Below, piece by piece: positions 16,288 through 25,198 of a stretch of 64,000 bases of DNA. Origin of the DNA: Flavobacterium sp. UBA7665 (GTDB lineage: Bacteria > Bacteroidota > Bacteroidia > Flavobacteriales > Flavobacteriaceae); the NCBI GenBank assembly GCA_002483285.1, contig DLHP01000004.1, positions 62,001-126,000 of the forward strand. The letters are read 5' to 3'. The translations under genes were made by a program, and so were the position numbers. The notes under the pieces are model-generated. The model searched no databases. It was not told the DNA's origin and was given only the letters and a program-made list of their open reading frames with translations. How positions within the stretch are numbered: position 1 is the stretch's first letter; the number at the start of each line of letters is the position of its first letter.

Positions 16288-17108
16288 TGGCGAAGAAAAG
16301 TATAGGCGAAATGTCTTTTTTAGACCATCTTGAAGAACTCAGATGGTTGTTGGTAAGGGCGACGATTGCGGTATTGATCATGTCTACCGCAGTCTTTTTT
16401 GTAAGCGATTACATTTTCGACGTCATCCTTTTTGGACCTACCAAACCCGAGTTCATTACATACCGATGGTTCTGCGATCTCTCACATTCCTTGGGATTCC
16501 AGGATAGCATTTGCGTAACCGAGCTCGACTTCATCCTGCAAAATACCGCTATGGAAGGCCAGGTAAATATACTGGTCTGGATCTGCGTAGCTGCGGGTTT
16601 TATCCTTTCGTTCCCATTTATTTTATGGCTGCTGTGGCGTTTTATTAGTCCGGCGTTGTATCCAAAAGAAAGAAAACACGCGCAGCTTTTTATCTTCACA
16701 GCCTCGTTGCTTTTCTTTCTCGGCGTACTGTTTGGATATTTTATCGTAGTCCCGATGTCTGTTAACTTCTTCGCAACATTTAAAGTGAGTGCGATTGTAA
16801 AAAACGAGTTCAACCTGGAATCTTACATCAGCATGCTCAAAACTTCGGTAATTGCCAGCGGGCTGTTTTTTGAAATGCCGATAATTGTCTATTTCCTAAC
16901 CAGGCTTGGTTTGGTGACACCGATGTTTTTGAGAAAATACTGGAAATGGGCCGTTGTCATCATCCTTATAGTAGCCGCGATTGTCACGCCGCCGGATGTC
17001 ATCAGTCAGGTCATCGTGGCCATCCCTATGTTATTAATTTACGAAGCAAGTATCCTGATCTCGAGAATTGTGTACCGCAACAAACTTAAAGAACAAAACA
17101 ATGTCTGA
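16287..17108 (+). CDS. tatC: Sec-independent protein translocase TatC
   Basis: A 273-residue inner-membrane protein with six predicted membrane helices, the receptor for twin-arginine signal peptides. Signature elements are the N-terminal MSFLDHLEELRWLLVRA and the ALYPKERKHA loop before the third helix. A periplasmic insertion at about 55-85 (CDLSHSLGFQDSICVTELDF) is characteristic of Bacteroidota TatC. tatA/tatB are not in this window. It is translationally coupled to kdsD (1-base overlap) and overlaps the next gene by 8 bases. Confidence 0.95.
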   Translation: MAKKSIGEMSFLDHLEELRWLLVRATIAVLIMSTAVFFVSDYIFDVILFGPTKPEFITYRWFCDLSHSLGFQDSICVTELDFILQNTAMEGQVNILVWICVAAGFILSFPFILWLLWRFISPALYPKERKHAQLFIFTASLLFFLGVLFGYFIVVPMSVNFFATFKVSAIVKNEFNLESYISMLKTSVIASGLFFEMPIIVYFLTRLGLVTPMFLRKYWKWAVVIILIVAAIVTPPDVISQVIVAIPMLLIYEASILISRIVYRNKLKEQNNV

Positions 17109-17451
17109 TATCGTAAAAGAATTCAATGACTACCGCGCCAAAATGAATGAAAAGTTATTGGCCGACAACAACAAGATTGTCAAGCGTATTTTTAACCTCG
17201 ACACCAACGCCTACGCTCCGGGCGCGCTCGATGTGAAAACCAAAGAACTGCTTGGCCTTGTCGCCTCGGCGGTTTTGCGCTGTGACGATTGCATCAAATA
17301 CCACCTCGAGACTTCATACAAAGAAGGCATCAGCAAGGAAGAAATGATGGAAGCCATGGGAATTGCCACACTCGTTGGCGGTACGATTGTGATTCCTCAC
17401 CTGCGCAGGGCTTATGAATTTTGGGAAGCACTCGAAAACAATAACAACTGA
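17101..17451 (+). CDS. Carboxymuconolactone decarboxylase/AhpD-like protein
   Basis: A 116-residue protein of the CMD family. It has the redox-type pair CDDC (VLRCDDCIKYHLETSYKEG) with the following His, as in AhpD-like alkylhydroperoxidase proteins, and the family segment AMGIATLVGGTIVIPHLRRA. It may act as a small thiol peroxidase or reductase component in the cytosol; the exact substrate is unknown. The ATG at 17101 overlaps tatC by 8 bases, and lptB follows 72 bases later. Confidence 0.85.
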   Translation: MSDIVKEFNDYRAKMNEKLLADNNKIVKRIFNLDTNAYAPGALDVKTKELLGLVASAVLRCDDCIKYHLETSYKEGISKEEMMEAMGIATLVGGTIVIPHLRRAYEFWEALENNNN

Positions 17452-17523
17452 TAATTAATAATTGGTTAAACCCGAGAGCAATCGTTTGAATAATTTGTTT
17501 ATTTGCAGCTCAAATCAAGCACT

Positions 17524-18267
17524 ATGATCCTAAGAGCAGACCATTTAGTAAAGACATACAAAGGCCGCAGTGTTGTAAAAGGCATTTCTGTAGAAGTCAA
17601 CCAAGGCGAAATCGTAGGGCTATTGGGCCCGAACGGCGCCGGGAAAACTACGTCGTTTTATATGATTGTGGGATTGGTCAAGCCGAATTCGGGCACGATT
17701 TTCCTCGACGATATGGAAATCACCGACTTCCCGATGTACAAACGCGCCCAACAAGGCATCGGTTATTTGGCACAGGAAGCGTCGGTTTTTAGAAAACTCA
17801 GTATTGAAGACAACATCCTGAGCGTACTGCAACTCACCAAATTGACCAAAGAACAGCAAGTAGCTAAGATGGAATCGCTGATTGATGAATTCGGTTTGCA
17901 GCACATCCGGACCAACCGCGGTGACCTGCTTTCGGGTGGCGAACGACGCCGTACCGAAATTGCACGCTGTTTGGCCACCGACCCTAAATTCATCCTGCTC
18001 GATGAACCGTTTGCAGGTGTAGATCCAGTCGCTGTAGAAGACATCCAACGCATCGTGGCCCAACTCAAGAACAAAAACATCGGCATCCTGATCACCGACC
18101 ACAACGTACAGGAAACCCTCGCCATTACCGATAAAACCTACCTGATGTTTGAAGGCGGCATCCTAAAAGCCGGCGTTCCCGAAGAACTCGTAGAAGATGA
18201 AATGGTGCGCCGCGTCTACCTCGGCCAAAACTTTGAGCTGCGCAAAAAGAAACTCGATTTCAAATAA
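17524..18267 (+). CDS. lptB: LPS export ABC transporter ATP-binding protein LptB
   Basis: A 247-residue ATPase that powers extraction of lipopolysaccharide from the inner membrane with LptF/LptG. It shows Walker A GPNGAGKTT (35-43), the Q-loop region GYLAQEASVFRKL, signature LLSGGERRRTEIARCL, Walker B FILLDEPFAGVDP and the switch ITDHNVQETL, closely matching LptB. The ATG at 17524 is preferred over an in-frame TTG at 17503. It is last in the kdsD-tatC-CMD-lptB run. The 72-base gap before it contains only weak -7-like sequence, so co-transcription is likely. Confidence 0.95.
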   Translation: MILRADHLVKTYKGRSVVKGISVEVNQGEIVGLLGPNGAGKTTSFYMIVGLVKPNSGTIFLDDMEITDFPMYKRAQQGIGYLAQEASVFRKLSIEDNILSVLQLTKLTKEQQVAKMESLIDEFGLQHIRTNRGDLLSGGERRRTEIARCLATDPKFILLDEPFAGVDPVAVEDIQRIVAQLKNKNIGILITDHNVQETLAITDKTYLMFEGGILKAGVPEELVEDEMVRRVYLGQNFELRKKKLDFK

Positions 18268-18296
18268 AAGACAATCTAGAGGATTAAAATCTATCT

Positions 18297-19166
18297 TTAA
18301 CGGATGCGCAATTCCTCTAGCATTTCGGGCGAACCGTTGTAAATATTAAGGTCTACGTCGCACGGAATTCCTTTGACCGATGCGCTTTCGGTGAACTGCC
18401 AAATCGTCCAATCCTCACCGATTTCCTCTACAAAAAAGTTGTAATTGGCAATCCAAAAGGTGTAGCCCGCAAATTCCTCGCGCAAAAAAGTGTTGTAATA
18501 TTTCTCTCCCGAATAGATAATCGGCTTGACACCATAATGCGCCTCCACCTTATCAAGCCAGCGCCTGAGCCCTTTTTTGAGGCTGTCTATGGATTGTTCT
18601 TCGGGCAATTTCTCTATATCAAGCACCGGTGGCAAATCGCCTACTTCAAGTTTCACCGTACGGATAAAATTGTTGGCCTGCTCGATTGAATTTTCGTTGG
18701 GACGGTAATAGTGGTAAGCGCCTCGTAAAATCTTGTTGCGCTTGGACCCGAACCAATTGCGATTGAATTGCAAATCGGTTTTGTCCTTGCCGAGTGTGGC
18801 GCGGATGAACACAAAGCTTAGCGCGAAGGTATTCTCGGCCACGCGAACCTGGCTCCAATCAATGGTTTCCTGGTATTGCGACACATCAAGCCCCACGGCA
18901 TTGCCTTCATACTTGTTGAGCAATTGGTAATTTCGGATATCTACTAAGCGTTTCTCCTGCTCGGTAACCTCTTTTCTGAGTTTGGAGACTTTGTGCGATT
19001 TAAACCCGAGGTAATAAGCCAATCCGGTGCGGTAATGGTAGCCCGCGGCGGCGATAAGTAGCATAAGCAGCAATCCAAAAAGGTAAACGCCGTTCCGTCT
19101 GAGAAAAGCAGATTTTTTAGTGGATTTTCTTCTTGGCGTTGACTTGCGGGAAGTAGTTTTTCTCAT
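18297..19166 (-). CDS. Glycoside hydrolase family 25 (lysozyme-like) membrane-anchored muramidase
   Basis: A 289-residue protein with a very basic N-terminus (RKTTSRKSTPRRKSTKK), one membrane helix at about 28-46 (VYLFGLLLMLLIAAAGYHY) and a short coiled coil. The GH25 domain spans about 90-285: GLDVSQYQETIDW, FVFIRATLG, GAYHYYRP, PPVLDIE (catalytic acids) and YTFWIANYN. GH25 enzymes cleave the MurNAc-GlcNAc bond of peptidoglycan; here it would act from the periplasmic face of the inner membrane. It starts 10 bases downstream of pssA, so both are probably one transcript. Confidence 0.9.
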   Translation of the reverse strand: MRKTTSRKSTPRRKSTKKSAFLRRNGVYLFGLLLMLLIAAAGYHYRTGLAYYLGFKSHKVSKLRKEVTEQEKRLVDIRNYQLLNKYEGNAVGLDVSQYQETIDWSQVRVAENTFALSFVFIRATLGKDKTDLQFNRNWFGSKRNKILRGAYHYYRPNENSIEQANNFIRTVKLEVGDLPPVLDIEKLPEEQSIDSLKKGLRRWLDKVEAHYGVKPIIYSGEKYYNTFLREEFAGYTFWIANYNFFVEEIGEDWTIWQFTESASVKGIPCDVDLNIYNGSPEMLEELRIR

Positions 19167-19176
19167 CCAATCCTAA

Positions 19177-19890
19177 CTACTTTTTGGACAATTTATTATT
19201 GGCCACCGACAACAAAACGTACGTCAGGATCACCAGCGGAATGGCGGCATACTGCAAAAGCAACAGCATGACAACGGCCAACGACAGGAACAAAATCCTG
19301 ATTTTATTATCGGCAAACGTAAAGTTTTTGACCTTGAGCGAAAACAACGGAATCTCGGCGTTGAGGATGTAAGCGCTAAATAAAGTAATCGCGAGCAATA
19401 CCCATTCATTGGTCAGCAATTCAATCACCGGTAGCGAATCGGTATGGATCAAAACCAGCGGCAAACTCATGATGAACAAAGTGTTGGCGGGTGTGGGCAA
19501 GCCGATAAAGGAATTGGTCTGGCGCGTATCGATATTGAAATTGGCCAAACGGTAACACGAACCCAGGGTGATCAAAAAACCCAGAAACGGAAAAATCTCC
19601 ACATTGGCCACATCGAAACTATCACTTTTAAGCATCAACTGGTACATCACCAATCCGGGTGCGACACCGCTGGTAACCATATCGGCCAACGAATCGAGTT
19701 GCAATCCCAGCGGACTGGCCACCTTGAACAAACGCGCGAAAAATCCGTCAAAAAAATCGAGAAAAATGCCCAATGCAACAAACCCAAAGGCCATTTCAAA
19801 ATGGCGGTGGAAGGCAAAAATCAGCGCTATGCAGCCGCAGAATAAGTTGAGTAAGGTGATTAGGTTGGGAATGTGTTTTTTAACAGGCAT
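19177..19890 (-). CDS. pssA: CDP-diacylglycerol-serine O-phosphatidyltransferase
   Basis: A 237-residue integral membrane enzyme making phosphatidylserine, the precursor of phosphatidylethanolamine. The CDP-alcohol phosphotransferase motif is complete: DFFDGFFARLFKVASPLGLQ followed by LDSLAD (about 45-70). Six to eight hydrophobic segments are visible. It starts MPVKKHIPNLITLLNLFCG, as in the family. GH25 follows by 10 bases. The intergenic region to the divergent PorV-like gene is 127 bases. Confidence 0.92.
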   Translation of the reverse strand: MPVKKHIPNLITLLNLFCGCIALIFAFHRHFEMAFGFVALGIFLDFFDGFFARLFKVASPLGLQLDSLADMVTSGVAPGLVMYQLMLKSDSFDVANVEIFPFLGFLITLGSCYRLANFNIDTRQTNSFIGLPTPANTLFIMSLPLVLIHTDSLPVIELLTNEWVLLAITLFSAYILNAEIPLFSLKVKNFTFADNKIRILFLSLAVVMLLLLQYAAIPLVILTYVLLSVANNKLSKK

Positions 19891-19974
19891 CGGCGAAATT
19901 TTTGAAAAACAAATTTAGTACAATAACTTAAAGACAAGCACGTTTTTTAGTAGAGATTTTTTACCGCGCAACCG

Positions 19975-20002
19975 CCGCTGCAATTATTTGCACGAGCAGC
20001 GG
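19975..20002 (+). promoter_or_regulatory. Inverted repeat in the leader of the PorV-like gene
   Basis: A 7-bp perfect inverted repeat (19975-19981 with 19996-20002, 14-base loop) that encloses an ATTATTTG element and ends beside a GGAGG. It could be an operator or a leader hairpin over the ribosome site; unproven. Confidence 0.25.
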
Positions 20003-20017
20003 AGGAACTCGTTAAAA

Positions 20018-21142
20018 ATGTATATTTTTGAAAAAAAATCCAACAAACCGCGTTTGTTTAAAAAAATTGCTTTGAAGAAAATTCCATTGATTGCTTTGCT
20101 GCTGTGTTGCTGTGCCGCTACTTACGGCCAGGCAGTGCGCAAATATTCTAACGAATTCATGAACATTGGTGTGGATGCCGCTGCACTCGGTATGGCCAAC
20201 GCCGTGACTTCAAGTACCGCCGATGTGAACTCGGGCTATTGGAATCCTGCCGGGCTCATGCAACTCGAGGACAAACAAGTCTCGCTCATGCACGCGAGTT
20301 ACTTTGCCAACATTGCCCAATACGATTATGCCGCTTTTGCCGCACCCATTGATGAGCGCAGTGCTTGGGGAATCTCGGTCATTCGTTTTGGAGTAGACGA
20401 CATTCTAAACACCACCCAACTCATCGACGCACAAGGCAACATCGATTACAACCGCATCAGCAAGTTCTCGACTGCCGATTATGGCGTGACGTTTTCTTAC
20501 GCCAGGAAATTACAGGTGCCGGGTTGGCAATACGGCGTCAATGCCAAAGTAATCCGACGGATCATTGGAGATTTTGCCAATTCATGGGGATTCGGTCTCG
20601 ATTTCGCGGTGCAGTTTGAGCGCAACGACTGGAAATTTGGTTTGATGCTGCGCGACATCACTACGACGTACAACATCTGGAATATAGACGAAGACGAATA
20701 CGCCAAAATTAAAGGCGCCATCGAAGGACAAAACCAGGAATTGCCCGAAAGTACCGAGATTACGTTGCCCAAAGCACAATTGGGCATTTCCCGAAAATAC
20801 GACTTCCACGCCGATTACACCTTGCTTGCCGCGGTGAACCTCAACATGGAGTTTGCCAAAACCAACGACATCATCGCTTCTGATTTTGTAAGTGTGGCTC
20901 CGGCCATTGGTTTTGAAGGTGGTTATACTGACTTGGTTTTCCTGCGCGCCGGTTTTGGGAATTTTCAAAATATTACGCAGATCGACAATTCTAAAAAACT
21001 GAGTTTCCAACCCAACATTGGGCTAGGATTCAAATACAAAGGCATCCAGATTGACTACGCGCTGACCGACCTCGGCAACCAAAGCGCGGCCTTGTATTCT
21101 AATATTTTCTCACTCAAGGTCGATTTGTCAATTTTCAGGTAA
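20018..21142 (+). CDS. PorV/PorQ-family outer-membrane beta-barrel protein
   Basis: A 375-residue protein with a long basic leader and hydrophobic core (IPLIALLLCCCAATYGQ) as signal peptide. The mature part begins with the family hallmark FMNIGVDAAALGMANAVTSS and SGYWNPAGL, then a predicted FadL-like barrel to the C-terminus (IFSLKVDLSIFR). PorV shuttles T9SS cargo to the attachment complex, and PorQ is a related T9SS accessory. Which of the two, or a third paralogue, cannot be decided here. The ATG at 20018 is preceded by a GGAGG at 20001-20005, rare in this phylum. lnt follows after 1 base. Confidence 0.85.
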   Translation: MYIFEKKSNKPRLFKKIALKKIPLIALLLCCCAATYGQAVRKYSNEFMNIGVDAAALGMANAVTSSTADVNSGYWNPAGLMQLEDKQVSLMHASYFANIAQYDYAAFAAPIDERSAWGISVIRFGVDDILNTTQLIDAQGNIDYNRISKFSTADYGVTFSYARKLQVPGWQYGVNAKVIRRIIGDFANSWGFGLDFAVQFERNDWKFGLMLRDITTTYNIWNIDEDEYAKIKGAIEGQNQELPESTEITLPKAQLGISRKYDFHADYTLLAAVNLNMEFAKTNDIIASDFVSVAPAIGFEGGYTDLVFLRAGFGNFQNITQIDNSKKLSFQPNIGLGFKYKGIQIDYALTDLGNQSAALYSNIFSLKVDLSIFR

Positions 21143-21143
21143 T

Positions 21144-22745
21144 ATGGCCAACGCGTTCAAAAAACCTTTGTTCCTTGCCGTCTTATCGGGGTTGTTATTG
21201 GCTTTGGGCTGGCCTACTTACGGTTGCCCACTCTTGCTTTTTGTTGGATTCATCCCGCTTTTATTGGCCGAGAAACATTGGCGCGAACAGCGTAAAAAAG
21301 CCAAACTTAAAGTCTGGGCCAACGCCTACCTCACCTTTTTGATTTTCAATTTCATCACGACCTGGTGGTTGTTTTACGCCTCAGCGTTTGGGATGTTGTT
21401 TGCCGTTTTGGTCAACTCGCTATTGATGAGCCTGTTGTTTTTGGCGTATCATATGGTGGCCAAACGAACTTCGGCTGCCATCAGTTTGGTTTTTCTTGTT
21501 TCTCTTTGGCTGAGTTTTGAAAAATTCCACCTCAACTGGGATTTCTCGTGGCCTTGGCTTAACCTGGGTAACGGTTTGGCCGATTATCCCAAGTGGATTC
21601 AGTGGTATGAATACTCCGGCGCATTTGGCGGCTCGTTGTGGATTTTGATTGTAAACGCTTTGGGATTCCTGTGGCTGTCAAAACTGCCCAATCTTCGTTT
21701 TGGTACTGTTTTTAAAACGGTTTTTCCGAGGATTGTGGTGTTGGTTGCGTTCCCGATTGTCATGTCGCTTTGGATTTACAACACCTACGAGATCAAAGGA
21801 AGAACAAAAGAAGTCATCGTACTGCAACCCAACGTAGATCCGTACACTGAAAAGTACGATACGCCGAATGTGGAGATCACCAAAGGATTACTCGAGCAAA
21901 CCGATGCCATCATTACGCCCAATACAGAGTTCGTTATTGCGCCAGAAACGGTGCTTGCCGAGAACGCGCCTTTCGACGAATTTTACTTTTCTCCGGGACG
22001 TTATATGATGCTCGATTACCTCAAAAAGCACCCAAAGGCGCAGTTGCTTTGGGGAATCGATACCTATCATTTCATCCTCGATCCCAAAGATGTTGCGGTT
22101 TCCTCCAACCAATATCGGCCAGGCGTCTGGGTCGATTTTTACAACGCGGCGCTGTTCTTAAACCACCAACCCGAACTCCAAAAATATTACAAATCGAAAC
22201 TCGTGGTGGGCATTGAAAACCTACCCTATAAAAGCATCCTTGAGCCACTTTTAGGAAACGTGATGCTCGATTTGGGCGGTACCATTTCTACCAAAACCGT
22301 CCAGACTGAACGCTCGGTTTTTACTGCCGACGATGGTACCAAAGTAGCGCCCATCATCTGCTACGAATCGGTATATGGCGAATACGTGACAGGTTACGTG
22401 AGAAACAAGGCCGATTTCCTGGCCATCATTACCAACGATGCCTGGTGGAACGAAACCCAAGGACACAAGCAACACCTTACTTTTGCTTCGCTGCGCGCCA
22501 TTGAAACCCGACGTGATATCGCCAGAAGCGCCAATACCGGCATTTCGGCTTTCATAGATCAAAAGGGAGAAGTTGTCTCGAGGACCAAATACGACGAAAA
22601 AACCGCATTGATGGGCACGGTGCATCTCAATTCCAGCCTAACATTTTACGTGCGCCACGGCGACTTTATTGCAAGGATTGCCGCAGCCGTTTTGGGGCTG
22701 CTTTGTCTCTACATCCTGTTGCTGAAGCGAAAAATAGCTTACTGA
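21144..22745 (+). CDS. lnt: Apolipoprotein N-acyltransferase
   Basis: A 533-residue inner-membrane enzyme adding the third acyl chain to lipoproteins. The N-terminal about 200 residues form several membrane helices (LAVLSGLLLALGWPTYG and others). The periplasmic nitrilase-like domain (about 220-500) shows VIAPETVL (catalytic Glu), KLVVGIEN (Lys) and PIICYESVYGEYV (nucleophile Cys). A last helix ends the protein. It is 1 base after the PorV-like gene and overlaps the convergent sugar-transferase gene by 7 bases at the 3' end. Confidence 0.95.
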   Translation: MANAFKKPLFLAVLSGLLLALGWPTYGCPLLLFVGFIPLLLAEKHWREQRKKAKLKVWANAYLTFLIFNFITTWWLFYASAFGMLFAVLVNSLLMSLLFLAYHMVAKRTSAAISLVFLVSLWLSFEKFHLNWDFSWPWLNLGNGLADYPKWIQWYEYSGAFGGSLWILIVNALGFLWLSKLPNLRFGTVFKTVFPRIVVLVAFPIVMSLWIYNTYEIKGRTKEVIVLQPNVDPYTEKYDTPNVEITKGLLEQTDAIITPNTEFVIAPETVLAENAPFDEFYFSPGRYMMLDYLKKHPKAQLLWGIDTYHFILDPKDVAVSSNQYRPGVWVDFYNAALFLNHQPELQKYYKSKLVVGIENLPYKSILEPLLGNVMLDLGGTISTKTVQTERSVFTADDGTKVAPIICYESVYGEYVTGYVRNKADFLAIITNDAWWNETQGHKQHLTFASLRAIETRRDIARSANTGISAFIDQKGEVVSRTKYDEKTALMGTVHLNSSLTFYVRHGDFIARIAAAVLGLLCLYILLLKRKIAY

Positions 22746-24136
22746 CCGCGGTAAAACAAGATGGTGCTGAAGGTTTTTAAAATGATATTGATGTCGAGGA
22801 AAATGCTGCGGTGCTTGATGTAATACAAATCGTATTGCAGCTTAATCAAACTGTCGTCGATAGAATCCCCGTAAGAATAATTCACCTGCGCCCAACCGGT
22901 AAGTCCTGGTTTGATGACGTGGCGGGTTTCGTAGAACGGCATCACCTCGGCAATCTCATTGACAAATACAGGGCGTTCGGGCCTTGGGCCAATAACCGCC
23001 ATATCGCCTTTTAAGATGTTTAGAAACTGAGGGAACTCGTCAAGCCGCGCTTTGCGAAGAAATTTACCAAAAGACGTAATTCTGGAGTCATTAATAGTGG
23101 TAAAAACCGCACCGTTCGATTCGGCATTTTTAACCATCGTCCTGAACTTGACCATATTAAAAATCTCGCCGTTTTTACCCACGCGTTCTTGCAGGTAAAA
23201 CAAGCTGCCGCGATTGCCCAGTAAGTTCCCGATTAGGATCAAAGGCAATAGCGCGATTCCCACACTCAATCCGGCGAGCGAAACCAACACTTCGAGTATC
23301 CTAACAACAAGTAGGTACAACTGGTTCTGGTTGCTTCGGCTAAAAGGGAAATACCGATAAAAATCGCGGGCTACGTATTGCACCGGTATGCGCTGGGTAA
23401 TATTCTCATATACCTGCGTGTATTCGCGGATGATATAGCCGTTTTCAAGCAGGTGAATCAGTTGGTTGTAGAGGTTAACGGTAATCCCGTCGGTTTTTTG
23501 CGATGCGATAACTACTTCCGAAACCGAATGGCGCACGACAAATTCCTCTAGCTTATTGATATCAATGTTTTGTATAAAATCTTTTTTGTTCTTTACATTG
23601 TCTCCTTGCAGGTCGGAGTTGACATAACCCATCACTTTGTAATGTGGATCTACATTTTCAAGCGCCATGACGAGTTCTTGCGCCTGGTCTTTATCGCAGA
23701 TCAAGATGACTTTCTTGACAAAGCGGCTCGACGCCAGGAAACGCACATAGAACAAACGCCAAAGCAGTAGCGACATGAAAATCGCCACGTAGAAAAACAC
23801 AATCTGTAAACGGTTGGATGGGAGTGCCGGCGTGTAAATCGGCGTAAGCAGGTACACCAATACCGTTGTAGAAGCGGTAAGGATAATACTTTTGGTAACC
23901 TGAAATTGGTTGCTCGCGACTTGCAGGTTGTACATCTCGAAAACAGTCCCGATGATGGTGAGGTAGATGCCCAGAACTATCGTCCAATAGTAGTTCGTGG
24001 TTGAGATGTTGAAGTAGTTGAATTTAAAGATTACACCAACGACATACAGCGCCAGGAGCACCGACAACACATCGAAAATCCGCAATAGGATCTTCCTTTC
24101 GGAAATTTCGAAATGTATTTTTTTGTTGGCGACCAT
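22739..24136 (-). CDS. Undecaprenyl-phosphate glycosyl-1-phosphate transferase (WbaP/WcaJ-type)
   Basis: A 465-residue polytopic phosphoglycosyl transferase. Four N-terminal helices precede a Rossmann-like CoA-binding fold (about 130-230; KKVILICDKDQAQELVMALE). The catalytic C-terminal domain follows from about 275 (FNMVKFRTMVKNAE, RKARLDEFPQFLNILKGD with the DE dyad, VIGPRPERP). These enzymes load the first sugar phosphate onto the lipid carrier. It is the last gene of the large minus-strand polysaccharide locus and one of three such transferases in this window. Confidence 0.92.
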   Translation of the reverse strand: MVANKKIHFEISERKILLRIFDVLSVLLALYVVGVIFKFNYFNISTTNYYWTIVLGIYLTIIGTVFEMYNLQVASNQFQVTKSIILTASTTVLVYLLTPIYTPALPSNRLQIVFFYVAIFMSLLLWRLFYVRFLASSRFVKKVILICDKDQAQELVMALENVDPHYKVMGYVNSDLQGDNVKNKKDFIQNIDINKLEEFVVRHSVSEVVIASQKTDGITVNLYNQLIHLLENGYIIREYTQVYENITQRIPVQYVARDFYRYFPFSRSNQNQLYLLVVRILEVLVSLAGLSVGIALLPLILIGNLLGNRGSLFYLQERVGKNGEIFNMVKFRTMVKNAESNGAVFTTINDSRITSFGKFLRKARLDEFPQFLNILKGDMAVIGPRPERPVFVNEIAEVMPFYETRHVIKPGLTGWAQVNYSYGDSIDDSLIKLQYDLYYIKHRSIFLDINIILKTFSTILFYRGQ

Positions 24137-24181
24137 AGGTGTTGATATTGTGCTGCAAATTAATGAAATATTTAAATTGTA

Positions 24182-25198
24182 TCATATTAAAACTTCATCC
24201 CATTTGCTTTTCACTTTGCTCCAGTCAAATTCCTGAACTAGCGCGTAGGCATTCTGTACCAATTCCGCTCTCATGGCGGGTTTTTCAATAAGCTCACGTA
24301 GGGCATTTACCATCGCTTGATCATCGTTATCGCCAACGAGCAAGGCGGTTTTTTTGTCCTGAAGCAGGTAAGAAATTCCGCCCACATTGGTAGAGACTAC
24401 GGGCAGTCCAAGCGCAATGGCCTCGATTACACTGATCGGCATATTGTCGTAATGCGAGGTGTTGATGAAAATATTGTACTCGGCAGAAAGCGCAATCCAT
24501 TCGGCTTTCGACAACTTTCCGGTAAACCGCACCTTGAGATCCAATCGCCTGGCCATATCTTTTATCTGATCTAGCGTACCGTCTTTATCGGGACCTACCA
24601 TACACAACTCGCAATCCGGAAAGTCTTTTTTTAGCGCCTTGAAAACCCGCAAGGCCATTTCTGGATTGTAAATGGCTGTGAACGATCGAACCCAAAGCAA
24701 TTTTGGCGTGACGGCGCTGTTGCGTGATAAGAATGGATATTTGTGCAATTCGATGGTATTGGGAATGTAGAGCAATTCGGCAAAACCCTTGTCTTTAAAA
24801 GCTTCATGCAAATAACCCGATGGAACCACATTTCGGTAAGAGTGTTTAAAAATCATCCTGCACAATCGTGGGTTTTTGGCAAGCCGGTGGGGCAAATCGC
24901 CGCCGTGTAACTTGGGGATGTATTTCAATCGCAACAACCGGCAAAGCTGGCTTACGAAAAAGGCATACCAGAAATTGTAGGTACTGTAAGTGTCAATCAA
25001 AACATAGTCGGCGACTTTCCTGCATTTGATGGTTTGCCGCAGCATATCAATCATCCGAAGGGTTTTGTTCTTTTTTGAAGAGGCGTAACACAATTTATAG
25101 CCTTCGGCCTCGAGCAATACGCCGAGCGTCTCGATTGAGGTTACAGTCATCCCGTGCCCCGAAAGCTTATTCCCTATGTACAACAGGTTTTTCTTCAT
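24182..25198 (-). CDS. GT4-family glycosyltransferase
   Basis: A 338-residue GT-B transferase. The C-terminal nucleotide-sugar domain contains CELCMVGPDKDG, KVRFTGKLSKAE and the GT4 signature NMPISVIEAIALGLPVVSTN with the retaining E-x7-E type motif. The N-terminus (LLYIGNKLSGHGMTVTS) has the Gly-rich acceptor-domain loop. The donor is unknown. Its start lies 32 bases inside the preceding membrane-protein gene, which implies translational coupling. Confidence 0.85.
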   Translation of the reverse strand: MKKNLLYIGNKLSGHGMTVTSIETLGVLLEAEGYKLCYASSKKNKTLRMIDMLRQTIKCRKVADYVLIDTYSTYNFWYAFFVSQLCRLLRLKYIPKLHGGDLPHRLAKNPRLCRMIFKHSYRNVVPSGYLHEAFKDKGFAELLYIPNTIELHKYPFLSRNSAVTPKLLWVRSFTAIYNPEMALRVFKALKKDFPDCELCMVGPDKDGTLDQIKDMARRLDLKVRFTGKLSKAEWIALSAEYNIFINTSHYDNMPISVIEAIALGLPVVSTNVGGISYLLQDKKTALLVGDNDDQAMVNALRELIEKPAMRAELVQNAYALVQEFDWSKVKSKWDEVLI

